Positions 63,675 through 64,000 of a stretch of DNA of 64,000 bases are shown here, one piece after another. How positions within the stretch are numbered: the first letter of the stretch is position 1; each line of letters begins with the position of its first letter. The DNA comes from Mycobacteriales bacterium (GTDB taxonomy: Bacteria > Actinomycetota > Actinomycetes > Mycobacteriales > Mycobacteriaceae): contig JAHABL010000010.1 of the NCBI GenBank assembly GCA_018376445.1, positions 3,193-67,192 on the forward strand, read 5' to 3'. The position numbers and the translations under genes are program-made. The notes beneath the pieces are model-generated. The model did no database searches and was not told the origin of the DNA. It was given only the letters and a program-made list of their open reading frames with translations.

Positions 63675-63767
63675 TGAGTGCTGTGGCCGCTAATGTCAGC
63701 TGGTCGCGAGAGTCCGCCGACGGCAAACGGCTAATGAACATAACGGCGTGGCGGCCACGGCACTAGC

Positions 63768-63808
63768 GCAAAGGGGCGCGCCCGATCCCACCGGACGCGC
63801 CCCTTTGC
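63768..63808 (+). terminator. Terminator after gyrA
   Basis: A perfect 13-bp stem (GCAAAGGGGCGCG / CGCGCCCCTTTGC) with a 15-base loop, 94 bases past the gyrA stop; it is the likely end of the gyrase transcript. Confidence 0.8.
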
Positions 63809-63904
63809 CGTCGTCCACGGCCCCTACATTCTCCCAACCCCTGTTCACCACAACCTCGTTTATTGCTTCTGCAACCTCCTTGTTTCCACCTGTTACCAGA
63901 CGTT

Positions 63905-63934
63905 TTGCAAATTGGTGGGGAGGTCGGTTAAAGT
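63905..63934 (+). promoter_or_regulatory. Candidate promoter of tRNA-Ile
   Basis: TTGCAA at 63905-63910 and TAAAGT at 63929-63934 with an 18-base spacer, ending 12 bases before the mature tRNA. Each element matches four of six consensus bases or slightly better. Confidence 0.5.
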
Positions 63935-63946
63935 CTACGGAGTTAC

Positions 63947-64000
63947 GGGCCTATAGCTCAGTCGGTTAGAGCGCTTCGCTGATAACGAAGAGGTCGCAAG
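63947..64000 (+). tRNA. tRNA-Ile (GAT), 3' end outside window
   Basis: GGGCCTATAGCTCAG starts the acceptor and D arm. The anticodon stem CTTCG/CGAAG flanks the loop CTGATAA with anticodon GAT. The window ends in the variable/T region. The position after gyrA is conserved in this order. Confidence 0.96.

Noticed and set aside
1..64000. CRISPR arrays, insertion sequences, integrases and rRNA genes
   Set aside because: No regularly spaced repeats, transposase or integrase signatures, or rRNA segments were seen on either strand.

Overview
The window is chromosomal DNA from a high-G+C Gram-positive bacterium, almost certainly in the Mycobacteriales (Corynebacteriales). The main reason is gene order. 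From 31730 to the right edge it reads YqgE, pcnA, NUDIX/mutT4, DUF6049, murJ, sigM, trxB, trxA, cwlM, GNAT, parB, parA, rsmG, jag, yidC, yidD, rnpA, rpmH, dnaA, dnaN, recF, dciA, gyrB, gyrA, tRNA-Ile. From pcnA on, this is the order around the replication origin of Mycobacterium tuberculosis, with a few losses: no anti-sigma factor after sigM and no DUF3566 gene after gyrA. The genus cannot be fixed from sequence alone; a small-genome corynebacterial relative such as Lawsonella is a guess.

Layout. (1) 1-17187: a four-gene plus-strand operon that looks like an antiviral defence island: a SNF2 helicase cut by the left edge, a PglX/DrmMI-type N6-adenine DNA methyltransferase, a 2285-residue DEAD helicase with a DUF1998 zinc region and a PD-(D/E)XK-like domain, and a UvrD-type helicase with a RelE/ParE-like N-terminus. 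The genes abut or overlap. The first two match class 1 DISARM in kind and order; the last two do not match any named arrangement I can recall exactly. (2) 17184-19280: a tenA-family gene convergent with the island, one small ORF with an excellent ribosome binding site, and A+T-rich DNA. (3) 19281-23464: hemL-hemA on the minus strand, divergent from hemC; early tetrapyrrole synthesis. (4) 23706-27320: a two-gene ABC half-transporter operon behind a strong DtxR/IdeR iron box, probably siderophore or haem uptake (IrtAB-like). (5) 27564-31659: two secreted or surface proteins of unknown function, an SLC10-type transporter and a small basic protein. (6) 31730-45438: RNA processing (CCA-adding enzyme), NUDIX hydrolase, the DUF6049-MurJ envelope pair, SigM, the thioredoxin system behind a GGAAT-N18-GTT promoter, CwlM and a GNAT protein. 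(7) 45555-64000: chromosome partition, membrane insertion, RNase P protein and L34, the origin with DnaA-box groups in three intergenic regions and four parS-like sites, then replication and gyrase genes, ending inside tRNA-Ile(GAT).

How they work together. The right two thirds couple replication initiation (dnaA, dnaN, dciA, gyrase), segregation (parAB and parS) and envelope growth (murJ, cwlM, yidC) with redox control (sigM, trxBA). The hem genes and the iron-box transporter fit a shared haem/iron theme. The left island is the accessory part and the most likely place for an undescribed system.
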